Notes: generated by a model from the letters alone, not told the origin. A stretch of 64,000 nucleotides of DNA from Labrenzia sp. PHM005 (GCF_006517275.1 NZ_CP041191.1:2537001-2601000), one strand, 5' to 3'; positions 18,743 through 28,171 are shown, counted from the stretch's first letter. Numbers and translations: made by a program.

Positions 18743-19213
18743 ATGTCCTTCGGTGATCCCCTTGGGCCATTCCGGCCCAGCTTAGGCCCGGATATCGTCC
18801 AGGAGCCACTTGTCCGGCGCCCAGACGTCATCATTGAGCCGTATTTGAAACCGCGCCCGTCCACACGACTGGGTATACGCAACTTTTTGAAGATATTCGG
18901 TTTGTTTGGCGGGGCGACTGGCGTTCTGACAGTGCTGTTTGCGGCGCCGGTCTTCGTTTCCGAATTCGCAGCGATCGAAACTGTCGGCGTCCATGGCAAG
19001 ACCCTGACAGCGCTCCAGTTCGCTGACCGGCTTGAAAATCTTCTGTTTGGTTCCTTTATCGTGGCAGTATCGCTGGTAAGTTTCTGTGCTTCGGCAGCGA
19101 TTGCATCTCCGCGCCTCGGCGTGCGCGATCATGAGAGGGAGCCCTATAAATTCGAGTGCGGGGATGGTCATGCATCCGTCCAGCCCACTCATGCAAAGGT
19201 TCATCATGTATAA
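18743..19213 (+). CDS. Hypothetical membrane protein coupled to ABC exporter
   Basis: About 156 residues from the ATG at 18743 (CGGAG upstream; an in-frame ATG at 18680 lacks one). The N-terminal ~55 residues are polar and Pro-rich (DPLGPFRPSLGPDIVQEP); two helices follow (about 52-75 and 98-122), then a polar tail. I recognise no family. It overlaps the ATG of the following ABC exporter by 8 nt, implying coupled translation and possibly a subunit relationship. Regulated, by position, through the leader ORF upstream. Confidence 0.65.
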   Translation: MSFGDPLGPFRPSLGPDIVQEPLVRRPDVIIEPYLKPRPSTRLGIRNFLKIFGLFGGATGVLTVLFAAPVFVSEFAAIETVGVHGKTLTALQFADRLENLLFGSFIVAVSLVSFCASAAIASPRLGVRDHEREPYKFECGDGHASVQPTHAKVHHV

Positions 19214-21044
19214 GTGGTTCGAAAACCTGATTGATCCGTTTGAAAACACGGAACTCGATGTACCGCCGAAAGGCTTCTGGGCTTTCTGTTGGTACTACAC
19301 CAAGCCGGTGTGGCCAATCCTTGCCGTGGCCTCGGTCTTGGGCGCTACAATTGCGATCCTGGAAGTCATGGTCTTCACCTTTCTGGGAGACCTAGTGAAT
19401 TGGCTGGGAACGGAAAACGCTGAGACGTTTTTTGCTGACAACTGGGGGCGGCTCCTTTGGATGGGGGCTGTTGTTCTCGTCCTTCTGCCAGCGGTCTCGG
19501 CGGTTTGGGAAATGGCTTTCCATCAGGGGCTGATGGGCACCTATCCGATGTCGGTGCGCTGGCGGGTTCACCGGTATCTGCTCCGGCAAAGCGTCGCGTT
19601 TTATCAAAACGACTTTGCCGGCCGGATCGCCAACAAATTGATGCAAACGGCTCTGGCTGTCCGGGAGGTTGTCACCCGGATTGCGGATATCCTTGTCTAT
19701 GTCGTCGTTTATTTTGTCGCTGCTTTGTTCGTGGTCGCTGAGGCAAGCCCGTATTTTGCGATACCCTTCGTGGCTTGGCTGTGCGGATATCTGCTGACAA
19801 TGCGGATCTTCATTCCACGATTGAAGAATATTTCGCGGGATCAGGCAGACGCCCGGTCGCTTATGACCGGTCACGTGGTGGATGCTTACACCAATATTTC
19901 CACCGTGAAGCTCTTCTCACATGCTGCGCGGGAAGAAGACTACGCAAAGAAGTCCATGCTTGATTTTCTGAAGACAGTCTTTCTTCAGATGCGCCTGGTG
20001 ACGGGCATGAACATCACCTTGATGGCATTGAATGTGGTGTTGCTCTTTGGTGTGGCGGCACTGTCTATCGTACTTTGGCAACAAGGACTGGTGGGCACCG
20101 GCGAAATCGCAGTCGCGGTTGCGCTGGTTCTCAGGCTCCAGGGCATGTCGCAATGGATCTTGTGGGAAGTTTCCGGTCTTTTCGAAAACATCGGCACGGT
20201 TCAGGACGGCATCAACACAATTTCGCGGGAGCGTGATGTGGTTGATGAGCCGGATGCAAAGCCACTAGTTGTCGTAAAAGGCGAGATCCAGTTTGAGAAG
20301 ATCCGGTTCCACTACGGCAAAGATGCCGGGGTGATCGAGGACTTGAGCTTGACCATCAAGGCGGGTGAAAAGATCGGACTCATTGGCCGCTCTGGCGCAG
20401 GTAAGTCCACCTTGGTGAATTTGCTTCTCCGATTCTACGACCTGGAAGGTGGCCATATCCTGATCGATGGACAGGATCTGTCTAAGGTCCGTCAGGACGA
20501 TATTCGCAAGAACATCGGTGTGGTCACACAAGACACGTCTCTCTTGCATCGGTCGATTTTCGAAAATGTTGCCTATGGCAAGCCGGATGTCAGCCGGGAA
20601 GAGGTCATGGCTGCGCTTAAAAAGGCGCACGCCGATGAGTTCGTGCACGGACTTGAAGACCAAAACGGCCGGACTGGCCTGGATGCTCATGTCGGTGAAC
20701 GGGGCGTGAAACTCTCTGGTGGTCAGCGTCAGAGAATTGCGATTGCCCGGGTGCTCTTGAAAGATGCACCGATCCTGGCGCTCGACGAGGCGACTTCGGC
20801 ACTCGATTCCGAGGTGGAAATTGCAATCCAGGAAAGCCTGTTTGACCTGATGGAGGGCAAGACAGTGATTGCGATTGCGCACCGGCTGTCGACCATTGCC
20901 GCCATGGATAGGCTGATTGTCATGGACAACGGTCGAATCATGGAAGAGGGCTCTCATCACGAGTTGCTGGAGCGCAACGGGGTGTATGCGCAGCTCTGGC
21001 AACACCAGTCTGGTGGCTTCTTGGCACCGGTTCAGGCCGCCTGA
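19206..21044 (+). CDS. ABC transporter, fused permease/ATPase (paralogue of the 14.4-kb exporter)
   Basis: About 612 residues with six N-terminal helices and a C-terminal ATPase: Walker A GRSGAGKST, signature LSGGQRQRIAIAR, Walker B ILALDEATSALDSE, H-loop AHRLS. MYKWFENLIDPFENTELDVP and the whole layout resemble the exporter at 14.4 kb, so this is a paralogue. The start at 19206 sits inside the end of the membrane-protein gene (ATGTATAA overlap) with AAAGG 5 nt upstream; the longer open frame to 19086 is only read-through of that gene. Substrate unknown; lipid or toxic-compound export is inferred from fold. Confidence 0.92.
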   Translation: MYKWFENLIDPFENTELDVPPKGFWAFCWYYTKPVWPILAVASVLGATIAILEVMVFTFLGDLVNWLGTENAETFFADNWGRLLWMGAVVLVLLPAVSAVWEMAFHQGLMGTYPMSVRWRVHRYLLRQSVAFYQNDFAGRIANKLMQTALAVREVVTRIADILVYVVVYFVAALFVVAEASPYFAIPFVAWLCGYLLTMRIFIPRLKNISRDQADARSLMTGHVVDAYTNISTVKLFSHAAREEDYAKKSMLDFLKTVFLQMRLVTGMNITLMALNVVLLFGVAALSIVLWQQGLVGTGEIAVAVALVLRLQGMSQWILWEVSGLFENIGTVQDGINTISRERDVVDEPDAKPLVVVKGEIQFEKIRFHYGKDAGVIEDLSLTIKAGEKIGLIGRSGAGKSTLVNLLLRFYDLEGGHILIDGQDLSKVRQDDIRKNIGVVTQDTSLLHRSIFENVAYGKPDVSREEVMAALKKAHADEFVHGLEDQNGRTGLDAHVGERGVKLSGGQRQRIAIARVLLKDAPILALDEATSALDSEVEIAIQESLFDLMEGKTVIAIAHRLSTIAAMDRLIVMDNGRIMEEGSHHELLERNGVYAQLWQHQSGGFLAPVQAA

Positions 21045-21349
21045 ATCAGACGATTAGACAAAGCTAGGCCGGGATTTTTGCAAATTCCGGCCTTGCAGCT
21101 TTCCAAAAAATGGCAGAAAAACGGCGCTGTTGTGGTTTGATCTGCGACATATGGGTAATGAGGCGTTTGTTGAACTGGACAAGCGCTTTGAAGGGTGCAA
21201 AAAGACACACGCTTTGCTGGGTGCGGAAACTCGCCGCACCTGGTCACCGTTGAGCCCGGCATTCGTTCGCTGATGTTCCTTTCAAGGGAAACATCCGGAC
21301 ATGCGCGGGCTTTCGGTACAGGTAGAACAGGTTTCGAGAGGACGCGACC
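21045..21349 (+). promoter_or_regulatory. Intergenic region and petA leader with two inverted repeats
   Basis: Just after the ABC exporter, AAGCT...GGCCGGGA (21061-21074) can pair with TCCGGCC...AGCTT (to ~21102), an inverted repeat without a U-run. Nearer petA, GGTGCGG (21220-21226) pairs with CCGCACC (21234-21240). The petABC promoter must lie between them, but I could not single out -35/-10 boxes with confidence. No gene is evident. Confidence 0.45.
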
Positions 21350-21910
21350 TTGGCACATACGGATCAGGCGGAACCAAACCGCCGCGATTTCCTCTACATT
21401 GCGACCGGCGCCATGGGCGTTGTGGGCGCTGGCGCGTTGGCATGGCCGTTCATCGATCAGATGAACCCGGATGCCTCCGCATTGGCTTTGGCTTCGATTG
21501 AAGTCGACATCTCTGCCGTGGAAGAGGGGCAGTCAATCACCGTGAAATGGCGCGGTAAACCGGTTTTCATCCGCAACCGCACCGAAGCGGAAGTGGAAGA
21601 GGCCAAGTCCGTTCCGCTTTCTGATCTTCCAGATCCGTTGGCACGTAACGCCAACCTGCCGGCAGATGCTGATGCTTCCGACGTCAACCGTGGCGTCGAA
21701 GGTCAGGAGAAATGGCTGGTTCAGGTCGGGATCTGTACCCACCTTGGCTGTGTGCCGCTTGGCGATGCCGGCGACTACAAAGGCTGGTTCTGCCCTTGCC
21801 ATGGCTCCCACTATGACACTGCCGGCCGTATCCGTAAGGGCCCGGCTCCCGAGAATTTGCTGATTCCGCCGCTGCAATTCGTTGGCGATTCAACGATCAA
21901 AATCGGCTAA
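21350..21910 (+). CDS. petA: Ubiquinol-cytochrome c reductase, Rieske iron-sulfur subunit
   Basis: A 186-residue Rieske protein of the cytochrome bc1 complex. A twin-arginine motif NRRDFLY precedes a single helix anchor (about 17-37). The [2Fe-2S] ligands are in CTHLGC (129-134) and CPCHGS (148-153), including the disulfide cysteines, then the GPAPENL Pro loop. The start is a TTG at 21350 with GAGAGG 8 nt upstream; no in-frame ATG is available. First gene of petABC, transferring electrons from quinol to cytochrome c1 at the periplasmic face. Confidence 0.96.
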   Translation: MAHTDQAEPNRRDFLYIATGAMGVVGAGALAWPFIDQMNPDASALALASIEVDISAVEEGQSITVKWRGKPVFIRNRTEAEVEEAKSVPLSDLPDPLARNANLPADADASDVNRGVEGQEKWLVQVGICTHLGCVPLGDAGDYKGWFCPCHGSHYDTAGRIRKGPAPENLLIPPLQFVGDSTIKIG

Positions 21911-21935
21911 CGGCAAAGATTTTTAGGAGACAGCC

Positions 21936-23201
21936 ATGGCTGGACATTCGAATTACGTACCGCAGAGCGCTGCGGCGAAGTGGCTGGAAAGCCGCCTGCC
22001 GGTTATTTCGCTCATGCATGGGTCCTTTGTGGACTTCCCGACCCCGAAAAACCTCAATTACTGGTGGACCTTCGGCGGCATTCTTTTCTTCGTGCTGATT
22101 GCTCAGATCATCACCGGTATCGTTCTGGTGATGCATTACACTCCGAGCACCGGCGCAGCTTTTGACAGCGTCGAGCACATCATGCGTGATGTGAACTTCG
22201 GCTGGCTGCTGCGTTACCTGCACGCCAACGGCGCATCGATGTTCTTCATCGCCGTCTACATCCACATTTTCCGCGGTCTCTACTACGGTTCCTACAAGGC
22301 GCCGCGCGAGATTTCCTGGATCCTGGGTGTCATCATCTTCCTGATCATGATGGCAACTGCCTTCATGGGTTACGTTCTGCCATGGGGCCAGATGTCCTTC
22401 TGGGGCGCAACCGTGATCACCAACCTGTTCTCGGCGATCCCGTTGGTGGGTGAAGATATCGTGATCTGGCTGTGGGGCGGCTTTGCGGTCGACAATCCAA
22501 CGCTGAACCGCTTCTTCTCGCTGCATTACCTGCTGCCGTTTATGATCTTCGGCGTGGTTCTGCTGCACGTTTGGGCATTCCACACCACCGGTAACAACAA
22601 CCCGTCCGGTGTTCAGCCAAAGACCAAGCAGGACACGATCCCGTTCCACCCGTACTACACGGTCAAGGATCTGTTCGCGATCATTGTCTTCATGATCTTG
22701 TTCGCGTATTTCGCATTCTATCTGCCTAACTATATGGGTCATGCGGACAACTACATCGAAGCCAACCCGCTGGTAACACCGGCGCATATCGTTCCGGAAT
22801 GGTACTTCTTGCCGTTCTACGCGATCCTGCGTGCAGTCCCGGATAAGCTGGGCGGCGTTATTGCGATGTTCGGTGCTATCGCGGTTCTGTTCATCCTGCC
22901 GTGGCTGGACACTTCCAAGGTTCGCTCTGGTGCTTACCGTCCGCTGTTCAAACAGTTCTTCTGGATCTTCGCGATCAACGCGGTCGCTCTTGGCTACCTC
23001 GGCGCGATGCCGGCTGAAGGCTGGTACGTGATCTTCTCCCGGATCTGTACCCTCATCTACTTCGGCTACTTCCTGGTTGTCCTGCCGATGCTCGGCTTCT
23101 TGGAAAAACCGTTACCGCTGCCAGCTTCGATTTCTGAAGCTGTCCTGAAAGGCGGGTCCGGCACGCCGGCTGGTGCAACAGCTGCACCGGAAACGAAATA
23201 A
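21936..23201 (+). CDS. petB: Cytochrome b of the bc1 complex
   Basis: A 421-residue polytopic protein with eight membrane helices. It carries the paired haem-ligating histidines in helices B and D ([12 protein letters not shown]... and [14 protein letters not shown]) and the Qo-site PEWY motif ([15 protein letters not shown]). GGAG precedes the ATG; petA ends 25 nt upstream and petC starts 30 nt downstream. Codon usage is strongly biased to C/G-ending, highly expressed-type codons compared with neighbours. Confidence 0.97.
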   Translation: MAGHSNYVPQSAAAKWLESRLPVISLMHGSFVDFPTPKNLNYWWTFGGILFFVLIAQIITGIVLVMHYTPSTGAAFDSVEHIMRDVNFGWLLRYLHANGASMFFIAVYIHIFRGLYYGSYKAPREISWILGVIIFLIMMATAFMGYVLPWGQMSFWGATVITNLFSAIPLVGEDIVIWLWGGFAVDNPTLNRFFSLHYLLPFMIFGVVLLHVWAFHTTGNNNPSGVQPKTKQDTIPFHPYYTVKDLFAIIVFMILFAYFAFYLPNYMGHADNYIEANPLVTPAHIVPEWYFLPFYAILRAVPDKLGGVIAMFGAIAVLFILPWLDTSKVRSGAYRPLFKQFFWIFAINAVALGYLGAMPAEGWYVIFSRICTLIYFGYFLVVLPMLGFLEKPLPLPASISEAVLKGGSGTPAGATAAPETK

Positions 23202-23231
23202 CGCGAACCGGATCAGGAGTTATTTGAGACA

Positions 23232-24071
23232 ATGAATACCATGATCAAAATGGTTCGTTCCCTAGCAATGGTGGCAGCTGTCGCCATTGCGGCCCCGGCC
23301 AACGCTGCCGGCGGGAAGATTGAGGTCGACTTTCAGCAATGGTCGTTTGCTGGTCCTTTCGGTTATTTTGACCGGGGACAGCTGCAGCGCGGCTTTAAAG
23401 TCTACCGGGAAAACTGTTCTGCTTGTCACGGCTTGAGCCGGGTTGCTTTCCGCAACCTTGCTGAAGACGGCGGCCCGGGCTTCACCGAAGAGCAGGCAAA
23501 GGCTATTGCCAAAGAATATACCGTCATTGACGGTCCGGATGACCTCGGCGACATGTTCGAGCGTCCGGCGATCTTGGCAGACCGCTTCCCATCACCGTTC
23601 CCGAACGAAAATGCTGCGCGTGCATCAAACAACGGCGCTTATCCGCCGGACTTCTCTTTGCTTGCAAAGGCCCGTGCTCCACAGCGTGGTTTCCCGTGGT
23701 TTGTCTTCGACATCTTCACGCAGTATCAGGAAAATGGTCCGGACTATATCTACTCGCTGCTGACCGGCTACGTGGATGCTCCGGAAGGAGTTGAGGTGCC
23801 GGAAGGCCAATACTTCAACCATTCGTTCCTGGCCGGCCAGTTCATCTCCATGGCTCCGCCGCTTTATGAAGAAGCGGTTGAGTACACAGATGGCACGCCG
23901 ATGACCACCGAAAACTATGCGCGTGATGTTGCCGCGTTCATGATGTGGGCCGCAGAGCCGCATCTTGAAGAGCGCAAGAAGATCGGTTTCCGCGTTATGC
24001 TGTTCCTGATCGTCTTTGCGGGAATGCTGTACTTCACCAAGAAAAAAGTCTGGCGGGACGTGGAGCACTAA
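23232..24071 (+). CDS. petC: Cytochrome c1 of the bc1 complex
   Basis: A 279-residue precursor with an N-terminal Sec signal peptide ending near PANAAGG, the covalent haem site CSACH (62-66), the FISMAPPLYEEAV segment carrying the axial methionine, and a C-terminal membrane anchor (VMLFLIVFAGMLYF) followed by KKKVW. It passes electrons from the Rieske protein to soluble or membrane cytochrome c. Last gene of the operon; a strong terminator follows. Confidence 0.97.
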   Translation: MNTMIKMVRSLAMVAAVAIAAPANAAGGKIEVDFQQWSFAGPFGYFDRGQLQRGFKVYRENCSACHGLSRVAFRNLAEDGGPGFTEEQAKAIAKEYTVIDGPDDLGDMFERPAILADRFPSPFPNENAARASNNGAYPPDFSLLAKARAPQRGFPWFVFDIFTQYQENGPDYIYSLLTGYVDAPEGVEVPEGQYFNHSFLAGQFISMAPPLYEEAVEYTDGTPMTTENYARDVAAFMMWAAEPHLEERKKIGFRVMLFLIVFAGMLYFTKKKVWRDVEH

Positions 24072-24098
24072 GCTTCCGGCTACGACTGACGATTTCGG

Positions 24099-24127
24099 AA
24101 AAGGCGGGCTTTGGGCCCGCCTTTTTT
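24099..24127 (+). terminator. Intrinsic terminator of petABC
   Basis: GGCGGGC / GCCCGCC with a short TTTGG loop, followed by TTTTTT. Placed 28 nt after the petC stop. Confidence 0.92.
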
Positions 24128-24204
24128 CATTTGGAACTGTTCAAGACCGGTCTCGCTTGCTAAGCAATTTTCTGGATTTAGTGATTTCTCTAAAGAGGGC
24201 AGTT

Positions 24205-25086
24205 ATGAGCGATGCGGTTCTAGGGATCATCGGCGGATCCGGTATTTATGACCTTCCAGGTCTGGAAGAGTCTCAGTGGATCAGCGTGGAGAGCCCTTGG
24301 GGCGAACCATCCGATCAGGTCCGGATCGGGATGATCGATGGCCTGAAAATTGTCTTCCTGCCGCGTCATGGGCGGGGTCACGTTTACTCTCCGACCACCA
24401 TCAACTACCGAGCCAACATCGACGTTATGAAACGATGCGGTGTGACGGATCTCTTATCCGTGTCGGCGTGTGGTTCTTTGAAGGAAGAACACGAACCTGG
24501 AATGTTCGTGCTGGTGGATCAGTTTATCGACCGGACGATTGCGCGGGAAAAAAGCTTCTTTGGCACCGGCTGTGTGGCGCATGTGTCCATGGCAACCCCG
24601 GTTAGCCCGAAGCTCGTCGACGCGGTGGCGGCGGCAGCTAGAGCGGAAGGCTTAAACTATCACAAGGGCGGAACTTATCTCGCGATGGAAGGTCCGCAGT
24701 TCTCCTCGCTTGCCGAAAGTCAGCTTTACCGGTCCTGGGGCTGTGACGTCATCGGCATGACCAATATGCCGGAAGCCAAGCTCGCCCGCGAAGCCGAGAT
24801 TTCCTATGCGACCGTTGCCATGGTGACTGACTACGATAGCTGGCATCCGGACCATGGTGAAGTCGACATTCAGGCAATCCTCAAAGTGCTTCATGATAAT
24901 GCAGAGAACGCTCAGCGTTTGGTTGGGCGGGTCGCTAAAGACTTGCCAAGAGAGCACCGGTCCTGTCCGGCAGGCTCGGATACCGCGTTGGAATTTGCCT
25001 TGATGACGGCACCGGAAAAACGCGATCCAAAGCTTGTTGCCAAACTTGATGCTGTTGCCGGGCGTATCCTGAACAAGGCGTCATAG
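24205..25086 (+). CDS. mtnP: S-methyl-5'-thioadenosine phosphorylase
   Basis: A 293-residue purine phosphorylase that splits MTA into adenine and 5-methylthioribose-1-phosphate. GIIGGSGIYDLPGL at the N-terminus and FLPRHGRGHVYSPTTINYRA (phosphate and ribose binding) are typical, with YLAMEGPQFSS and GMTNMPEAKLAREAEI further on. The ATG at 24205 has AAAGAGG upstream. apt follows 126 nt later, so adenine released here can be reclaimed; the methylthio part can feed methionine salvage. Confidence 0.95.
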   Translation: MSDAVLGIIGGSGIYDLPGLEESQWISVESPWGEPSDQVRIGMIDGLKIVFLPRHGRGHVYSPTTINYRANIDVMKRCGVTDLLSVSACGSLKEEHEPGMFVLVDQFIDRTIAREKSFFGTGCVAHVSMATPVSPKLVDAVAAAARAEGLNYHKGGTYLAMEGPQFSSLAESQLYRSWGCDVIGMTNMPEAKLAREAEISYATVAMVTDYDSWHPDHGEVDIQAILKVLHDNAENAQRLVGRVAKDLPREHRSCPAGSDTALEFALMTAPEKRDPKLVAKLDAVAGRILNKAS

Positions 25087-25212
25087 CCTTTCTGCCAATA
25101 CACCTAATTCTCAAAAGGCTTCGACCCGCGCGGTAAACTTGATATAAGCGTCGGTCGGGGCTGTGCAGCGGTTTGAGTTGCGCTTAATAGTTTTTGCAGG
25201 GAAGAGAGCAAA

Positions 25213-25761
25213 ATGACCGATCAGACAATCCAGGATGAACTGATCAGCGCAATCCGAACCATTGAGGACTACCCGAAAGAGGGGATCCTTTTCCGCGACA
25301 TCACAACGCTATTGGGCAATGCTCGCGCTTTCCGGCGCGCGGTTGATGCGCTCGTTCAGCCTTGGGCCGGGTCTAAGGTTGATCAGATCGCCGGTATCGA
25401 GGCTCGGGGCTTTATTTTGGGCGGTGCAGTTGCGCACCAGCTGTCTGCCGGATTTGTGCCGATCCGCAAGAAGGGCAAGCTGCCACATGAAACTGTGCGC
25501 ATCGCCTATTCGCTTGAATATGGCCTGGATGAAATGGAAATGCACAAGGATGCAATCCAGCCGGGCGATAGGGTCATTCTGGTTGACGATCTGATTGCGA
25601 CCGGTGGAACCGCGGAAGCTGCTTGCAAACTCCTGAGATCCATGGGCGCCAATATTGAAGCGGCTTGTTTCATTGTTGACCTGCCGGATCTTGGCGGCAG
25701 GAAAAAGCTGGAAGAGTTGAAAGTGCCCGTGCGTACTCTGGTCGAATTCCCGGGGCATTGA
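25213..25761 (+). CDS. apt: Adenine phosphoribosyltransferase
   Basis: A 182-residue type I phosphoribosyltransferase that makes AMP from adenine and [15 protein letters not shown] and [11 protein letters not shown] are APT-specific, and [16 protein letters not shown] is the PRPP-binding loop. GGGAAGAGA precedes the ATG. It is downstream of mtnP, which produces adenine, and 6 nt upstream of bluB. Confidence 0.97.
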   Translation: MTDQTIQDELISAIRTIEDYPKEGILFRDITTLLGNARAFRRAVDALVQPWAGSKVDQIAGIEARGFILGGAVAHQLSAGFVPIRKKGKLPHETVRIAYSLEYGLDEMEMHKDAIQPGDRVILVDDLIATGGTAEAACKLLRSMGANIEAACFIVDLPDLGGRKKLEELKVPVRTLVEFPGH

Positions 25762-25767
25762 CCCCTT

Positions 25768-26430
25768 ATGGGGGCAGGCGGGCTGGACGAACCGGCCAAA
25801 CCGGTTTTCGACACAGACTTTCAGCAAGACTTTGAGACCCTGCTCCGGTGGCGACGGGATGTGCGCCGGTTCCGGACAGATCCGATCGCTCCAGAAGTTT
25901 TGATAGAGCTGCTTGGACTGGCGGATCTTTCGCCGTCTGTCGGCAACAGTCAGCCCTGGCGGATCGTGCAGGTTGAGAGCTCAGATAAACGGGCACGCGT
26001 TGCTGCATCGTTTGAAGCTGAAAATGCCGCAGCGGGCAGCGCCTATAGTGATGAGAAGGCGCAGCTGTACCGGCAGCTAAAACTTGCGGGCCTTAAGGAA
26101 GCCCCGGTTCATCTGGCGATCTTCAGCGATACCAATCCCCAACAAGGATATGGTCTTGGGCGGGCAACCATGCCGGAAACGCTGGCATATTCCACTGTCA
26201 CCATGATCCATACCTTTTGGCTGGCCGCCAGAGCGCGAGGCATTGGCGTCGGGTGGGTCTCCATTTTGGATCCGGATCAAGTTAGTGAGATCCTTGAAGC
26301 TGACCCCAGCTGGAAGTTGGTCGCTTATCTGTGTGTCGGATATCCTGAAGAAGAACATATGGATCCGGAACTGGAGCGTGTCCGCTGGCAGGCCCGCAGC
26401 CCATTGGACGAGCGCCTGTTTCGCCGCTAG
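25768..26430 (+). CDS. bluB: 5,6-dimethylbenzimidazole synthase
   Basis: A 220-residue flavin-destructase of the nitroreductase fold that turns FMNH2 plus O2 into 5,6-dimethylbenzimidazole, the lower ligand of vitamin B12. LLRWRRDVRRFRTDPI contains the Asp in the position used by BluB for catalysis, SPSVGNSQPWRIV binds flavin, and GIGVGWVSILDP is the family C-terminal motif. It begins 6 nt after apt, so it is probably co-transcribed although the pathways differ. Implies cobalamin synthesis elsewhere in the genome. Confidence 0.93.
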   Translation: MGAGGLDEPAKPVFDTDFQQDFETLLRWRRDVRRFRTDPIAPEVLIELLGLADLSPSVGNSQPWRIVQVESSDKRARVAASFEAENAAAGSAYSDEKAQLYRQLKLAGLKEAPVHLAIFSDTNPQQGYGLGRATMPETLAYSTVTMIHTFWLAARARGIGVGWVSILDPDQVSEILEADPSWKLVAYLCVGYPEEEHMDPELERVRWQARSPLDERLFRR

Positions 26431-26491
26431 CATAGCGCCGGCCGATAAAATAAATGATTCACGGTCAGCCGCAGGGAGTTGAGGAGCCATC

Positions 26492-26971
26492 ATGTCTGTA
26501 GCCATCCATGCAACAACAGTGGACGATCATGCAGATGTTCTGCAGCTGTTGATGGACCGGTGGACCTCACCGGAGATGATCATCGAGAATGAAACGATCG
26601 ACGCTTCCCGGCTGCCTGGTTATACCGCGCGTAGTGATGGCGAATTGGTCGGATTGGTCACACTGATCAAGCGGGAAACCGAATGGGAAATCCTGACACT
26701 GGATTCTCTGAACCGCTGGGATGGGGTCGGCAGCCGGCTATTGCAAGCTGTTGTTGAGGAGGCCAAGGCCAATCATATCCACCGTCTGACGGTACGCACC
26801 TCAAACGACAATCTGGATGCTTTTCGGTTTTATCAGCGCCGTGGGTTCCGTCTTGAACGGATTGGCCAAGGCGTGATCGATGCCGAACGGGAGCAGAAAC
26901 CCGGCATTCCGCTTGCCGGCGATTATGGCATTGAGATCCACGACGAAGTGTTTTTCGCCCGTAGTTTATAA
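26492..26971 (+). CDS. GNAT-family N-acetyltransferase
   Basis: A 159-residue single-domain GNAT protein. RWDGVGSRLLQAVVEEAK is the acetyl-CoA loop, and RTSNDNLDAFRFYQRRGFRL is motif B with the conserved FYxxxGF element. GGAG precedes the ATG at 26492. It lies 61 nt after bluB. Substrate unknown. Confidence 0.85.
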   Translation: MSVAIHATTVDDHADVLQLLMDRWTSPEMIIENETIDASRLPGYTARSDGELVGLVTLIKRETEWEILTLDSLNRWDGVGSRLLQAVVEEAKANHIHRLTVRTSNDNLDAFRFYQRRGFRLERIGQGVIDAEREQKPGIPLAGDYGIEIHDEVFFARSL

Positions 26972-27148
26972 GCGCCCACAGCGCTCCTAGATCAACGACT
27001 ACTTCTCCTAAACGCTGCCGGTTTTGCCGCGAATAGCGCAGATTTGCCTTGCGCTGCACAATAGTTATAATTCCGGCATCGCGTGTTCAAAAAACGACAT
27101 TTTGCATCAGCGCGACGAACTGCAAAATGTTGAAGGGGGAGTAAAAAA

Positions 27149-28171
27149 TTGTCTGCCGCAAAACCTTTGGAATCGGCTGAAGATATTTCTGATATTGCTT
27201 TTGGTTTTATGGGGTCGAAGGCCCTTTTTTCTGCGCTTCATGCAGATATCTTCTCAATAATTTCCGAAAAAACTTTATCTCCCTCCGACATATCTAAGAA
27301 ATGTAAACTGGATACTGAGCGCGTTACAACACTTCTGACTGCACTGACGTCCCTCGGCTTGGTGCGGCGCGAAGGTGAGGGTTTTACCAATTCCCCCGCT
27401 GCAGAGGCCTTTCTGGTAAAGGGCCAAAAATATGATTTTGGCGATTATCTGCGATTTCAGATCGACCGGCAAATGTATCCGTTTATGACCCAGCTCAACG
27501 AGGCGTTGGAGGGGTCTTTAGAAGAGGATCAGGTTGCGTCTTACGAAGAATGGTTCAGCGATGCGGATGAGGCAAAACTTTATTCCCAGTCACAGCACTC
27601 CGGATCGCTTGGGCCCGGCCGCGGCCTGGCCAAGTTGGTTGACCTTTCGAACACCAAAACACTGCTGGATGTTGGCGGCGGAACCGGTGCCTTTTCCATC
27701 TCTCTGTGTAAAGCCTATGACGAGCTGAAATCCACTATTCTGGACTTCCCGAATGTCGCCAAGGTCGGCCGGGAATACATTGCTGCTGAAGGGCTGGACA
27801 ACCGGATATCCTATCAGCCGGGCAATGCGCTCGATGATCCGTGGCCGCCTTCTGCCGATGCCGTTTTAATGTCCTATCTGTTTTCCGGTGTGCCGGGGAC
27901 GTCCATTCCGGGCCTCGTGCGCAAGGCGATGGACACGCTCACCCCGGGCGGCGTCTTTATGGTGCATGACTTCATGGTTGATGACAGCCGGGAAGGGCCG
28001 AAGCTTGCCGCGCTCTGGCAGCTGCAGCACACGGCCTTTAATCCGGAAGCAAAATCAATCACCAGCGACTATGTCGCTGGTCTGATGGAAGCGGCTGGCT
28101 TTGACGGGATCACTGTTAAAGAAATGATCCCGGGCATGACGACCTTGGTTTTTGGACGAAAGCCAGCCTGA
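27149..28171 (+). CDS. Class I SAM methyltransferase (Methyltransf_2 type), candidate DsyB
   Basis: A 340-residue protein from a TTG start with a strong GGGGGAG site. It has an N-terminal winged-helix dimerisation domain (residues ~10-85; GFMGSKALFSALHADIFSII, TLLTALTSLGLVRREG) and a C-terminal AdoMet domain with LLDVGGGTGAFSI at 172-184 and TLTPGGVFMVHDFM. Length, domain order and likely host fit DsyB, the methylthiohydroxybutyrate S-methyltransferase of DMSP synthesis in Labrenzia and other alphaproteobacteria. O-methyltransferases of the same superfamily (CrtF, BchU, hydroxyindole OMT) are alternatives. The family call is firm, the DsyB call is inference from recalled features, not alignment. 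Confidence 0.6.
   Translation: MSAAKPLESAEDISDIAFGFMGSKALFSALHADIFSIISEKTLSPSDISKKCKLDTERVTTLLTALTSLGLVRREGEGFTNSPAAEAFLVKGQKYDFGDYLRFQIDRQMYPFMTQLNEALEGSLEEDQVASYEEWFSDADEAKLYSQSQHSGSLGPGRGLAKLVDLSNTKTLLDVGGGTGAFSISLCKAYDELKSTILDFPNVAKVGREYIAAEGLDNRISYQPGNALDDPWPPSADAVLMSYLFSGVPGTSIPGLVRKAMDTLTPGGVFMVHDFMVDDSREGPKLAALWQLQHTAFNPEAKSITSDYVAGLMEAAGFDGITVKEMIPGMTTLVFGRKPA

Noticed and set aside
19086..19205. N-terminal extension of the second ABC exporter
   Set aside because: It is read-through of the overlapping membrane-protein gene in another frame; the exporter N-terminus resembles that of the paralogue only from 19206.
24016..24204. Upstream extension of mtnP
   Set aside because: It crosses the petC end and the terminator at 24099-24127; the conserved protein begins at 24205.
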